Assembly (NCBI RefSeq): GCF_003071345.1
Contig: NZ_QCYK01000002.1
Span: forward strand, 434,001 to 498,000
Reading direction: 5' to 3'
DNA: 64,000 nucleotides
Source of the DNA: Chitinophaga parva
Lineage (GTDB): Bacteria > Bacteroidota > Bacteroidia > Chitinophagales > Chitinophagaceae
Positions 45,457-54,260 of the stretch are shown piece by piece. Within the stretch, counting starts at the first letter, position 1. Every line of letters begins with the position of its first letter. The translations under genes were made by a program, and so were the position numbers. Below the pieces are notes generated by a model. That model was given only the letters and a program-made list of their open reading frames with translations. It was not told where the DNA came from and ran no database searches.

Positions 45457-46179
45457 ATGTTACGCTACAACACCGGCCGTTTTGATTATTCCGCAGTGAT
45501 CCGGGCCCTGCGATTCTATTATCCCATTGGCATTGCGCCCAGCGAAGGACAGCGCTATGAAGAGCACATTGCCACCTTGAAGCTCAAGGCACTTATTGGC
45601 CGCAAGTTCAACAGCGGTTTTTACGACAGCCGCTGGAAGCCTTTCCAGCAGGAGGTTTCAACGCGCCTGCAACTGCCCGTGGAAGACGTCACCTACGGGG
45701 AAGATGCTGGCTACGGAGCCGCCATTGTGCTGGAAGAAGTGAAGGGCCCGGGCTTTGAACGCCGTAAGTTATTATGCTTTTTTGCCAGCATGCTGGGCCC
45801 TTTCAGCGTAATAGCAGGCATAGACCAAAGTGCTGTAACGGTGAATGGCACGTCTTATTTCACCTATAACCTGCTCACGGTATCGCCGGAAAACGAGTAT
45901 GCAGACTACGCCAACACGTTGCTGAAAATGATGAAGCAGCGCTTCCCGGATCATCGCCTGCTGCCGTTCCAGGTGTGGGGCCAGGTGGTGGATGGGCTGG
46001 AACTGCCGGCTGGGAATGGCCCCTGTTCTGTGTTTGAAGCGCTTTTTAATGATGTGCTGCAGATAGAACGGGGTAAGGATGGGGCGATAAAGAATGTGCC
46101 GATCGTGGGGGATGAGATGTTTGGGATGGAGGATTGGAAGGTGAGGAAACGGGAAAGGATCGAAGCTAATATTTTTTAA
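45457..46179 (+). CDS. Unknown protein, paralog A of a two-gene family
   Basis: I do not recognise the family. From ATG 45457 the protein is 240 aa and starts MLRYNTGRFDYSAV, which aligns with the start of the paralog at 47438 (MLHYNSDKYDFSPL). Shared blocks are the LEE motif near residue 86, FFASMLGPFSVIAGIDQSAVTV, NLLTVSPENEYAD, GPCSVFEALFNDV and MFGMEDW. There is no signal peptide or membrane segment; it is probably cytoplasmic. Starts at 45376 or 45418 add His/Ser-rich leaders. It lies just before the Gly-linker lipoprotein, so it may be an immunity or chaperone partner; this is inference. Confidence 0.7.
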   Translation: MLRYNTGRFDYSAVIRALRFYYPIGIAPSEGQRYEEHIATLKLKALIGRKFNSGFYDSRWKPFQQEVSTRLQLPVEDVTYGEDAGYGAAIVLEEVKGPGFERRKLLCFFASMLGPFSVIAGIDQSAVTVNGTSYFTYNLLTVSPENEYADYANTLLKMMKQRFPDHRLLPFQVWGQVVDGLELPAGNGPCSVFEALFNDVLQIERGKDGAIKNVPIVGDEMFGMEDWKVRKRERIEANIF

Positions 46180-46261
46180 GAATATTTTAATCCTTAACAA
46201 TTGATTTAATAGTTATCTTAATTTGAGTTTGTTCGATTTTTTAACCCCTCAAAATGTCCCC

Positions 46262-47428
46262 ATGAAATTTAGAACCAGCAGTTTGTGCGCTGCGATCTTT
46301 TTTACAGTGTTTTTTTTCAACTCTTGCAAGAAACAGGCAGCTTATCACACCCAAATTCAGCTTTCGGCCACACTGTCCTGGCTTGACGAACAGAAGCAGG
46401 TATTTAAAAATAACGAATCTTGGATAGATTCGCTTAAGAGTAGTATACTGTCTGATGGTGCATCGACCAATTTCGATTCTTCCAGGTCGCTAGTAGTTTA
46501 TAGATTGAATACAAGCAAGTTTGCTAATTTTCTGGCATTATTTTTTGATCAGGATGGCAAGGTTTTAAATGGCGATTTAGTAAATATAAGCAGCCCTGAC
46601 ACGGAGAAAATTGAAGAAGCTGCTGAAATAATAAAAGGTGCGTTAACCCATTCCGTTCGAATTGGATATTTTACAGGCGAGATTTCAATCTCAATGGTTA
46701 ATCGTGCTTTTATTAACGGGCTGGTATATCGTAGTGGCCAAATGAGTGGAAAGAGAAACTTGGCTTCGGGTGCAAGTTTGAAGACAAAGTGGTTGCTTGC
46801 TAACTCGTCAATTGGAAGTAGCCGGACAGAGAACGTTGCGCCTGCATGTGACGATTGGTACTATGTTGTCATAGATCTCGAAACACAGGAAATAGTTTCT
46901 GTGACATACGCATATTCGGTTTGTCCGGAAGGCGGTGGTTCTGGTGGAGGTGGGGGAACCGGCGCCGGCTCGGCAAGTGATTTGAATAAGTGGGAAACAG
47001 CCGAAGATGCATCTGCGGCTGCTCAAAGCCATCTGTGTGATGACCATGTTTATAATTTCGCGACAATTGGAAATAGCTTTACCGCTGAAGTAGATGGAAT
47101 TGGCGTCTCCCTGGTTGGTCCGAAAGGGGAATTTTTTAACATTGAGTTTGGCCAAAGTTGCATTACAATACCAAACTATAAGCTCGCAAATGGAAGTCAG
47201 GCGTCAACGGCTTTGATAGAAGGTTATAATGCTGCAATCAGAGATCTCGTTAGTGAACTTCAAGAAGGGAGTCTATTGCCCAGGCAAGCTGCCATTATAA
47301 TGAGAATGAAACAACTTATCAACCAAAACATATCGTTGTCAGCGGGCCTTGAATCCGGCACTGGAGCTGTATTAAGTTCTGGTGGGTGCCAAGGAACAGT
47401 GCCGATAAATCAAGCAAAGTACTGTTAA
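46262..47428 (+). CDS. Unknown lipoprotein with Gly-rich linker (candidate polymorphic effector)
   Basis: The protein has 388 aa from ATG 46262. The signal AAIFFTVFFFNSC ends in a lipobox Cys. Residues 20-220 form a folded domain ending CDDWYYVVIDLETQEIVSVTYAYSVC. A Gly/Ser linker (GGGSGGGGGTGAGSAS) then leads to a distinct C-terminal region of about 150 residues with paired Cys and no recognised domain. This N-domain/Gly-linker/variable-tail layout is common in Bacteroidota effector-like lipoproteins. The gene is much more AT-rich than its neighbours, and related genes of one family flank it on both sides. Confidence 0.7.
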   Translation: MKFRTSSLCAAIFFTVFFFNSCKKQAAYHTQIQLSATLSWLDEQKQVFKNNESWIDSLKSSILSDGASTNFDSSRSLVVYRLNTSKFANFLALFFDQDGKVLNGDLVNISSPDTEKIEEAAEIIKGALTHSVRIGYFTGEISISMVNRAFINGLVYRSGQMSGKRNLASGASLKTKWLLANSSIGSSRTENVAPACDDWYYVVIDLETQEIVSVTYAYSVCPEGGGSGGGGGTGAGSASDLNKWETAEDASAAAQSHLCDDHVYNFATIGNSFTAEVDGIGVSLVGPKGEFFNIEFGQSCITIPNYKLANGSQASTALIEGYNAAIRDLVSELQEGSLLPRQAAIIMRMKQLINQNISLSAGLESGTGAVLSSGGCQGTVPINQAKYC

Positions 47429-47437
47429 TACGATTTC

Positions 47438-48142
47438 ATGCTACATTACAATAGTGATAAATATGACTTTAGTCCGTTGGAAAAGACGATCCAAGACTAT
47501 TATGACTTTTCAAAAGTAAGGACGGGTGACTTGTATTTTGGCTATCCGGCTAATGCAAGGTGGAATGAAGTCATTTCGCAGAAGGCTAAGAATACATTTT
47601 TTGAGGAAACATGGGTCCCTTTCGAGTCTGCTATTGGCGATAAGCTCGGGAGGAAAATTGTCGGAACGACGTTTCATGCAGAGCCTTCTTATAGTGGATA
47701 CTTTTTATTGGAAGAGTTTAGAATGAAGGATTTTCTTAGAATAAAAAAAATTCACTTTTTTCTCAGTTTACTAGGGCCATACTATACTATTTTGGGAGTA
47801 GATGAAAGTTACGTAACGGTAAGTGAAAGAAGTTATCAAAGTTTAAATTTAATAACGATATCACCGTCTGGTGAATATGCGGACACTTTTAATCTTACCG
47901 ATAAATTGATAACAACTACATTCAATGCATTCAGGTTCGTTCCTTATTTTATTCTTGCTCAAAATATCGGGATGTCTAGTATGGACAGCTTTACGGTATT
48001 TGAAGCCTTATTCCATAATTCCATTTTGAAGAATTTTGATAGGGCAGAAGTGTATGGAAGTAAAGTTTTTGGGGGAGAACGGTGGTTAAAGTCACCAAAT
48101 GACATAGGCCATTGGACAGCCGGACCTCCAGATGATCTTTAG
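47438..48142 (+). CDS. Unknown protein, paralog B of the two-gene family
   Basis: The protein has 234 aa. The family is the same as paralog A: MLHYN..YDF, FLLEEF, HFFLSLLGPYYTILGVDESYVTV, NLITISPSGEYAD, FTVFEALFHN and KVFGGERW align in the same order. The sequence is diverged and AT-rich like the preceding lipoprotein, unlike paralog A, whose base composition fits the chromosome. There is no signal peptide. It starts 9 bp after the lipoprotein stop, so the two are co-transcribed. An immunity-type role is an inference only. Confidence 0.72.
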   Translation: MLHYNSDKYDFSPLEKTIQDYYDFSKVRTGDLYFGYPANARWNEVISQKAKNTFFEETWVPFESAIGDKLGRKIVGTTFHAEPSYSGYFLLEEFRMKDFLRIKKIHFFLSLLGPYYTILGVDESYVTVSERSYQSLNLITISPSGEYADTFNLTDKLITTTFNAFRFVPYFILAQNIGMSSMDSFTVFEALFHNSILKNFDRAEVYGSKVFGGERWLKSPNDIGHWTAGPPDDL

Positions 48143-48182
48143 GGGCTGGTTCGGTGCAGAATATGTCATATAGAAAGGAGAT

Positions 48183-48239
48183 ACAGCAAAGCTGTGTTAG
48201 AAAAGCTTAGTGAAACTATTTCTAACACAGCTTTGCTGT
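48183..48239. terminator. Long bidirectional terminator hairpin
   Basis: A perfect 21-bp inverted repeat (48183-48203 paired with 48219-48239; left arm starts ACAGCAAAGCTGTG) encloses a 15-nt loop and ends in TTTTT. It separates the AT-rich island from the convergent cysteine desulfurase gene and marks the island's right edge. Confidence 0.88.
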
Positions 48240-48253
48240 TTTTTAAAGTTACA

Positions 48254-49381
48254 TCAGAGGATCTCTTTCAGCTTCGCTACCACTTCATCCACTTCCTCTT
48301 TCGTATTCTGCTTGGAGAAAGAAAAACGCACGGCTATACGATCTGTATCCGGGTTTACAGCCGCAATCACGTGGCTGCCAATATCCGCGCCGGACGTACA
48401 CGCGGAGCCGCCGGAAGCACAGATGCCCGCAATATCCATGTTAAACAGGATCATCTCGCTTTTTTCTGTTTTGGGGAAAGAAGCATTCAGCACGGTGTAC
48501 AGGCTGCGGCCAAACAGGTCGCCATTGAAAGTAACACCGGGGATATGTTTTTGCAGCTGCGCTGCCATATACATACGCACATCGTTGATCTGTGCGCTGT
48601 GCGCCTCATGATCACGGGTGGCCAGTTCCAGGGCTTTGGCAAAACCTACGATGCCGTACAGGTTTTCAGTACCGGCGCGCATATTGCGCTCCTGGGAACC
48701 ACCGTGTACAAACGGCGTGATCTTCAGGCTTTCGTTAATATAGAGTATACCCACGCCTTTGGGCCCATGGAATTTGTGGCCGGCGCCGTTGATGAAGTGC
48801 ACATAGGTGTTGCGCAGGTCAAACGGATAGTGACCTACGGTCTGCACAGTGTCGGAGTGGAAAATGGCGTCAAACTCCTTGCAGAGGTTACCCACCGCCT
48901 GCATGTCCAGCAGGTTGCCGATCTCGTTGTTCGCATGCATGAGGCTTACCAGCGTTCTTTCCGGGGAGGAGGCCAGCAGCTGGCGCAGGTCTTCCAGGTC
49001 CACATGGCCATTGGGCAGCAGCTTCACATGGCTCAGGCGGATGCCTTCTGTCTTGTGGTAATACTCCGTGGTGTGCAGGGTGGCATGGTGCTCAATGGGA
49101 GAGGTGATAATGTGGCGGCAACCCAGGTCGCGGATGGCGGCCAGCACGGCGGTATTGGTGCTCTCGGTGCCCCCGCTGGTAAAAAAGATCTCGCCGGGAT
49201 TGGCTCCCAGGATCTTCGCCACGGACTTACGGGCATTTTCCACGCCCAGGCGGGACTCACGGCCGTAAGAATAGATGGAAGAGGGGTTGCCAAATTTTTC
49301 CGTCATGTAGGGCAACATTGCATCCAGCACCTCCTTGTCCAGCGACGTGGTGGCGGCATTGTCGAAATAAATTCTTTTCAT
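48254..49381 (-). CDS. Cysteine desulfurase, NifS/IscS family
   Basis: The protein has 375 aa. It is a fold-type I PLP enzyme that releases sulfur from cysteine as a persulfide for Fe-S or tRNA thiolation. YFDNAATTSLDKEV is at the start, the PLP lysine is in NGAGHKFHGPKGVGIL, and the persulfide Cys is in ASGGSACTSGADIGSHV. The long loop around the Cys is of the class I (IscS/NifS) type. No IscU or Suf partner gene is adjacent; it lies downstream of the phosphohexomutase gene on the same strand. Confidence 0.92.
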   Translation of the reverse strand: MKRIYFDNAATTSLDKEVLDAMLPYMTEKFGNPSSIYSYGRESRLGVENARKSVAKILGANPGEIFFTSGGTESTNTAVLAAIRDLGCRHIITSPIEHHATLHTTEYYHKTEGIRLSHVKLLPNGHVDLEDLRQLLASSPERTLVSLMHANNEIGNLLDMQAVGNLCKEFDAIFHSDTVQTVGHYPFDLRNTYVHFINGAGHKFHGPKGVGILYINESLKITPFVHGGSQERNMRAGTENLYGIVGFAKALELATRDHEAHSAQINDVRMYMAAQLQKHIPGVTFNGDLFGRSLYTVLNASFPKTEKSEMILFNMDIAGICASGGSACTSGADIGSHVIAAVNPDTDRIAVRFSFSKQNTKEEVDEVVAKLKEIL

Positions 49382-49401
49382 GGTGGTTGGTTGGTTCTAT
49401 A

Positions 49402-49498
49402 AAAAAAGTAAGGAGCGGTTAGCTGGCCTGGTTGGTGAATTTTGTTGTAACGGCAACAAAATTACAAACTTTCACCATTCCAGCTAACGGCTCCTTTT
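49402..49498 (-). terminator. Elongated structured terminator after the phosphohexomutase gene
   Basis: Three coaxial stems can be read. The outer 17-nt arms (49410-49426 / 49480-49496) differ at one position. A middle GGTGAA (49434-49439) pairs with TTCACC (49471-49476). An inner TTTTGTTG (49440-49447) pairs with CAACAAAA (49454-49461). On the minus strand the hairpin ends in a run of T (complement of the A run at 49402-49408), consistent with termination downstream of the mutase gene. Confidence 0.7.
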
Positions 49499-49566
49499 AA
49501 ATATGTACCAGGTACCGGGTAAGCGGAGGCCAACCGGGATATCCGGTTACCCGGTTACCGGCCCTG

Positions 49567-50946
49567 CTACAGTAGTTCCTTGATATCCTGCATGATCTTA
49601 CGGGCGATATTGTCTGCCGTGGTGGCATTCTGGCTCTCGGCGTAAATGCGGATAATGGGCTCTGTGTTAGAGGTGCGCAGGTGTACCCAGTCGGTGTCAA
49701 ATTCTATTTTCAGGCCATCCACGGTGTTCTGGGGCTGGTTCCTGTATTTGGCTTTGATCTCTTCAAAAATGGCTTTCACATCCACGCTCTTGTCCAGCTC
49801 AATCTTGTTCTTGGACATGAAATAGTCGGGATAAGTGCGGCGCAGGGCGCCGATGCTCTTCTGGGACTGGGCCAGGTGGCTGAGGAACAGGGCGATGCCG
49901 ATCAGGGCGTCGCGGCCGTAGTGCAGGTCCGGCATAATGATACCACCATTGCCTTCACCGCCTATTACGGCGTTCACTTCTTTCATTTTGGCCACCACGT
50001 TCACTTCCCCTACGGCTGCGCCAAAGTATTCCCCGCCATGGCGGAGGGTCACGTCTTTGAGGGCGCGGGTGGAGGAGAGGTTGGACACGGTATTGCCCTT
50101 GCGTTTGCCCAGGATGTAGTCGGCTACGGCCACCAGGGTGTATTCTTCGCCAAACATGCTGCCGTCTTCGCACACAAAGCAAAGGCGGTCCACATCCGGG
50201 TCTACCGCGATGCCCAGGTCTGCCTGGGTTTTGTTCACCGCGTTGGAAAGAGCGGTGAGGTTTTCCGGCAGGGGCTCCGGGTTATGGCTGAAGCGGCCAT
50301 TCACTTCGCCAAACAGCACTTCACATTCCACGCCCAGGGCCTGCAGCAGGGCCGGTACGTAAATGGCGCCGGTAGAGTTTACGGCATCCAGTACCACCTT
50401 GAACTTGCGGGCTTTGATGGCTTCCACATCGGTGAGGGGGTGGTTTACCACCGCGTCAATATGCTTTTGCAGGTAGCTTTCATTGCGTTCATAGCTACCC
50501 AGCTTGGTTACGTCTGCAAAGTTGAAATCTTCACTGGCGGCTATTTCCAGGAGGGCGGCGCCGTCTGCGCCGGAGATAAATTCACCTTCGGCATTGAGCA
50601 GTTTCAGTGCATTCCATTCTTTAGGATTGTGGCTGGCGGTGAGGATAATGCCACCGGCGGCATTTTCCCACTTCACGGCCATTTCCACGGTAGGGGTAGT
50701 GGACAGGTCCAGGTCTACCACATCCAGGCCCAGGCCATTGAGGGTAGCTACTACCAGGTTTTTCACCATTTCGCCGGAAATACGGCCGTCACGGCCGATC
50801 ACGATCTTCTTGCTTTCCGGCTGCTGGCGGAGCAGCCAGGTGCCGTACGCAGCGGTAAATTTTACTACATCCACCGGGGACAGGCCTTCGCCTGGTTTGC
50901 CTCCGATGGTACCACGAATACCGGAAATTGATTTGATGAGTGCCAA
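49567..50946 (-). CDS. glmM: Phosphoglucosamine/phosphohexo-mutase family protein (TTG start)
   Basis: From TTG 50946 the protein is 459 aa and begins MALIKSISGIRGTIGG, the usual start of this family; the longer frame from 51039 adds an unrelated 31 residues. The phosphoserine loop is IILTASHNPKEWNALK, the Mg loop VDPDVDRLC, the sugar-binding loop GEGNGGII, and the C-terminal phosphate-binding RTSNTEPIIRIYAES. Bacteroidota members of this size are usually phosphoglucosamine mutases feeding UDP-GlcNAc for peptidoglycan, but phosphomannomutase activity cannot be excluded. Confidence 0.88.
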   Translation of the reverse strand: MALIKSISGIRGTIGGKPGEGLSPVDVVKFTAAYGTWLLRQQPESKKIVIGRDGRISGEMVKNLVVATLNGLGLDVVDLDLSTTPTVEMAVKWENAAGGIILTASHNPKEWNALKLLNAEGEFISGADGAALLEIAASEDFNFADVTKLGSYERNESYLQKHIDAVVNHPLTDVEAIKARKFKVVLDAVNSTGAIYVPALLQALGVECEVLFGEVNGRFSHNPEPLPENLTALSNAVNKTQADLGIAVDPDVDRLCFVCEDGSMFGEEYTLVAVADYILGKRKGNTVSNLSSTRALKDVTLRHGGEYFGAAVGEVNVVAKMKEVNAVIGGEGNGGIIMPDLHYGRDALIGIALFLSHLAQSQKSIGALRRTYPDYFMSKNKIELDKSVDVKAIFEEIKAKYRNQPQNTVDGLKIEFDTDWVHLRTSNTEPIIRIYAESQNATTADNIARKIMQDIKELL

Positions 50947-51342
50947 ATTTTTGGATTTTAAAGGACTGCGAAGATAATAAAGTTGATGAATGACTGGTAC
51001 TATTCCCAGGTGCTTAAAACGCAGTACGCCCGCGTTCATTGTGATGCGACCGGGAATTGAAAATGATTTTTAGATTATTTCACATCTGGATATTTATAAT
51101 TTATTGAAAAATCCCCGGTGAACAAACGGTTGCGGGAAAAAACCTTCACCGGACTGTCACGGGCATTGCGCAGGCTTTCCACCGGACCATCAGGAACTTT
51201 ATCCAGTCCAGGGCCTCCGCTTATCCCGGACCTGGGGGGCTGCTCCCCGGTAACGCTGGTATCATGATAAAATGTTATGTATTATTTAATCAGATTCTAA
51301 TGTATCTACCCTACTGCTGTGCTTTAACCCCCGCTTTATCCC

Positions 51343-51350
51343 TATCTTTG
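51343..51350 (+). promoter_or_regulatory. -7 box for the sulfatase gene in the 440-bp gap
   Basis: TATCTTTG is an exact TAnnTTTG match 36 nt upstream of the ATG at 51387. TTTA at 51323-51326 is a poor -33 element. The rest of 50947-51386 shows no gene or strong hairpin, only mixed G/C-rich sequence and an A/T-rich end. Confidence 0.55.
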
Positions 51351-51386
51351 CAGGCATTTTAAGATTAACAAATCCTTATTTTTTCC

Positions 51387-53405
51387 ATGAAAAAATTATG
51401 GGGGGCTATTCCCCGGTACGTCCGCTACGTATTCGCTCAATCCGCATATCTCTACCTCCTCCTGATCTTTTTCAGGGCCATATTTTATTTCTTCTGCTTC
51501 AATACTACTGATCCAAACCGCAGTGACGTGGCCAGGGCCTGGTACCTGGGCCTCAAGTTTGACCTGCGTCTGGTGCTCATCGTGATGGCGCCGCTCCTGC
51601 TGCTGGCGCTCATTGCCCGGGAAAAGTTCTTCGTGAAGCCGCTCATCCGCCGCATTCATTTTATTTACCTCTTTATCATATACCTGGGACTACTGCTCCT
51701 TTACCTGCTGGACCTGGGCGAGTATGCCTACCTGGGCGTACGCCTGGAGCCTTCCATCCTGCGCTTTGCCGCCAACGGGGAAAAGGCAGATAACACCCGC
51801 ATGCTCTGGCAGAGCTACCACGTGGTGCGCTGGGCCCTGGGCGTGCTGGCCTTTTTTGTGCTTACCTGGTGGGGCTTCCGCAGGGTATTTTACAGGCAGG
51901 CCCATACCACGGCCATTTCCCTGAGCAAAGGGCGCTACGCCAGTTGGATCGTGACCTCTGTACTGGTATTTGCCGCGGGCATTTATGGCAATTTTGCCTA
52001 CTTCCCCCTGCGCTGGAGCCAGGCCATGTTCACCCGCGATAACGCCATTACCAGTCTGGCCCTGAACCCGGTGCTGTACTTTATCAGCAACCTCTCCGTG
52101 AATGACGATACGTTTGATGCGAAGAAAACCCGCAGCTTTTACCCTACCATGGCCAGCTACCTGAATGTGGATGAACCGAACGATGAGCTGCTGAATTTTG
52201 TGCGCACGGCCGCCGGCGATACCAGCAAGCCCAAGTTGAATGTGATATTGGTAATGATGGAAAGCACCGGGGCGGCGCCCACCAGCGTGTTCAATAACCC
52301 GCTGAATGGCACGCCCAATATGAAGCGCATTGCAGACGCGGGCATCACCTTTGAAAACTTTTATGTACCCGCTATCAGCACGGCCAAGACCGTGTACGGG
52401 GTTACCACCGGCCTGCCGGATATCACCCACGTGAAAACCGCCAGCCGTCACCCCCGCATGGTAGACCAGCGCGTGGTGATGGACCAGTTCAAGGGATATG
52501 AGAAATACTACCTGCTGGGTGGCAATACCAACTGGGCCAATATCCGCGCGGTATTCACCAATAACGTGGACAGTATCAAGATCTTTGAAGAAGGCTACTA
52601 CAAGGCGCCAAAGGCGGATGTATGGGGTGTTTCCGATTACGACCTGGTAACGGAGGCCAACGATCTTTTCAAAGCGGCCAATGACCGCAGGCAACCTTTC
52701 ATCGCCTTCCTGCAACTGGCCGATAACCACCCGCCCTACACCACCACTTCCGGCGCCGGCGATTTCAAAAAACTGGAAAGCAAGGATGTGGACCCGGCAA
52801 AGTTCAAGGCCTCCGGCTTTGTAAGCATGGGGCAGTTTAACGCGGTACGGTATGAAGATTACAACATTGGTCACCTCATGGACCTGGCGCAAAAGAGCGG
52901 CTACCTGGATAATACCATTTTCATTTTCTTCGGAGACCACAACTGCGTGCTCAATCCTTACAGCTTCATGCCGCTGCCGGAGTTTGAAATGGCCACCGGT
53001 GGCCTGCATGTAACGGCCATGATGTATAGTCCCAAGCATATTAAGCCCCAGCGTATCAGCAGCCCGGTAAGCCTGCTGGATATGTATCCCACGGCAGCGG
53101 GCATGGTGGGCATGCCGTATAAAAACTATACACTGGGTACAGATATCTTTGACAGCGCGCATGTGCACCCGTACAAATTTATCAGTTATGTGCGCAACCA
53201 GGCCGTATACTACGCCGTGATAGGCCCTCAATATCTTTTTGAGACCCAGGCCAACTCTCCCCGCACTGCCCTTTATGACCTGAAAGGCAACCCCCAGGTG
53301 GATATCAAAGCCCAAATGCCGGATACCGCGCGTTATCTTGAGAATTTAACGCATGGTTTTTACGAAAGCACCCGATATTTGATGCTCAATAATAAAAAGG
53401 GTTAA
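51387..53405 (+). CDS. LTA synthase-family membrane sulfatase/phosphotransferase
   Basis: The protein has 672 aa. Five hydrophobic helices occupy residues about 15-235, followed by a periplasmic alkaline phosphatase-like domain. NVILVMMESTGAAPT carries the metal-binding Glu, STAKTVYGVTTGLPD the nucleophilic Thr or Ser, and IFIFFGDHN the second metal cluster. The family transfers phosphoglycerol-type groups to envelope glycans in Gram-positives; in Bacteroidota its acceptor is not established. Modification of envelope lipids or glycans is likely. A long intergenic gap precedes it, and an inverted-repeat element follows. Confidence 0.88.
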   Translation: MKKLWGAIPRYVRYVFAQSAYLYLLLIFFRAIFYFFCFNTTDPNRSDVARAWYLGLKFDLRLVLIVMAPLLLLALIAREKFFVKPLIRRIHFIYLFIIYLGLLLLYLLDLGEYAYLGVRLEPSILRFAANGEKADNTRMLWQSYHVVRWALGVLAFFVLTWWGFRRVFYRQAHTTAISLSKGRYASWIVTSVLVFAAGIYGNFAYFPLRWSQAMFTRDNAITSLALNPVLYFISNLSVNDDTFDAKKTRSFYPTMASYLNVDEPNDELLNFVRTAAGDTSKPKLNVILVMMESTGAAPTSVFNNPLNGTPNMKRIADAGITFENFYVPAISTAKTVYGVTTGLPDITHVKTASRHPRMVDQRVVMDQFKGYEKYYLLGGNTNWANIRAVFTNNVDSIKIFEEGYYKAPKADVWGVSDYDLVTEANDLFKAANDRRQPFIAFLQLADNHPPYTTTSGAGDFKKLESKDVDPAKFKASGFVSMGQFNAVRYEDYNIGHLMDLAQKSGYLDNTIFIFFGDHNCVLNPYSFMPLPEFEMATGGLHVTAMMYSPKHIKPQRISSPVSLLDMYPTAAGMVGMPYKNYTLGTDIFDSAHVHPYKFISYVRNQAVYYAVIGPQYLFETQANSPRTALYDLKGNPQVDIKAQMPDTARYLENLTHGFYESTRYLMLNNKKG

Positions 53406-53512
53406 TGGTTAAAGGTTAATCGTTAATAGTGGTTGTAGCTTCGGATCGCCGCCCGTATCTTCGCTTACGGTTTTATCATTAACAATTAACCTTTAACGAC
53501 TAACGGTTTCCA
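53401..53512. repeat. Intergenic inverted repeat of GTTAAAGGTTAAT units
   Basis: GTTAAAGGTTAATCGTTAAT (53408-53427) is the reverse complement of 53478-53497 with one mismatch. Both arms consist of tandem, degenerate 6-7-nt units (GGTTAAT, GTTAAT) flanking about 50 nt of unique sequence. It lies between co-directional genes and contains no gene. Its layout is like the two GTACGTTGTAC elements elsewhere in the window. Confidence 0.7.
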
Positions 53513-53514
53513 GC

Positions 53515-54258
53515 ATGGAAGTCTCGAAACAATGGTTCAAGGACTGGTTCAATTCTCCCTATTATCACCTGCTGTACAGCAACAGGGATGAAAAGGAGGC
53601 GGCTGCATTCATCGATAAACTGATCGCTTACCTGCGGCCCAGGCCCGGCAGTTTTATGCTGGATGTGGCGTGTGGCAAAGGGCGGCACGCCCAGTTGCTG
53701 GCCGACCGGGGTTTTGATGTAACCGGGATAGACCTTTCCATTGAGAGCATATTGGCGGCCAAAAAGCGGGAAAACGACCACCTGCATTTTTACCAGCACG
53801 ACATGCGCCTGCCTTTCCGCATCAATTACTTTGACGTAGCATTCAACTTCTTTACCAGCTTCGGATATTTTGCCACCCCCCGGGAAAATAATAACGCGCT
53901 GCGCACCATTGCACAGGCGCTGAAACCGGGAGGGAGGCTCATGCTGGATTACCTGAACAGTACTTTTGTGGAGGCCCACCTGGTGCCGCACGAGGTATTG
54001 GAAAAGGACCGGGTGGTTTTTGACATCCACCGCGCCGTAAAAGATCATAAATTCATCAAGGAGATCAGGATCCTGGACCGGGAAAAACCGGCCCGGGCCA
54101 CCTTTACGGAATGTGTGAATGCATTTACCCTCGCGGATTTTGAACGGATGTTTGCCCTGCAGGGCCTGAAACTGCTGGACACCTTCGGGGACTATTATTT
54201 TAACGCCTATTCTGCACAACACTCTCCCCGCCTCATTTTGCTGGCGGAAAAACAATAA
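53515..54258 (+). CDS. Class I SAM-dependent methyltransferase
   Basis: The protein has 247 aa. The Rossmann fold is visible from MLDVACGKGRHAQLLADRGFDVTGIDLS (SAM-binding motif I and acidic loop) through YQHDMRLPF and LRTIAQALKPGGRLMLDYLN. The end is a beta-rich region ending HSPRLILLAEKQ. The acceptor is unknown. It starts a tight run with the PAP2 and ZIP genes (2 bp, then a 4-bp overlap). Confidence 0.88.
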   Translation: MEVSKQWFKDWFNSPYYHLLYSNRDEKEAAAFIDKLIAYLRPRPGSFMLDVACGKGRHAQLLADRGFDVTGIDLSIESILAAKKRENDHLHFYQHDMRLPFRINYFDVAFNFFTSFGYFATPRENNNALRTIAQALKPGGRLMLDYLNSTFVEAHLVPHEVLEKDRVVFDIHRAVKDHKFIKEIRILDREKPARATFTECVNAFTLADFERMFALQGLKLLDTFGDYYFNAYSAQHSPRLILLAEKQ

Positions 54259-54260
54259 GG

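Noticed and set aside
51690..53315. 541-aa open frame antisense to the LTA-synthase-like gene
   Set aside because: Long only because of the G+C-rich codon pattern of the real gene; no motif and no plausible start region.
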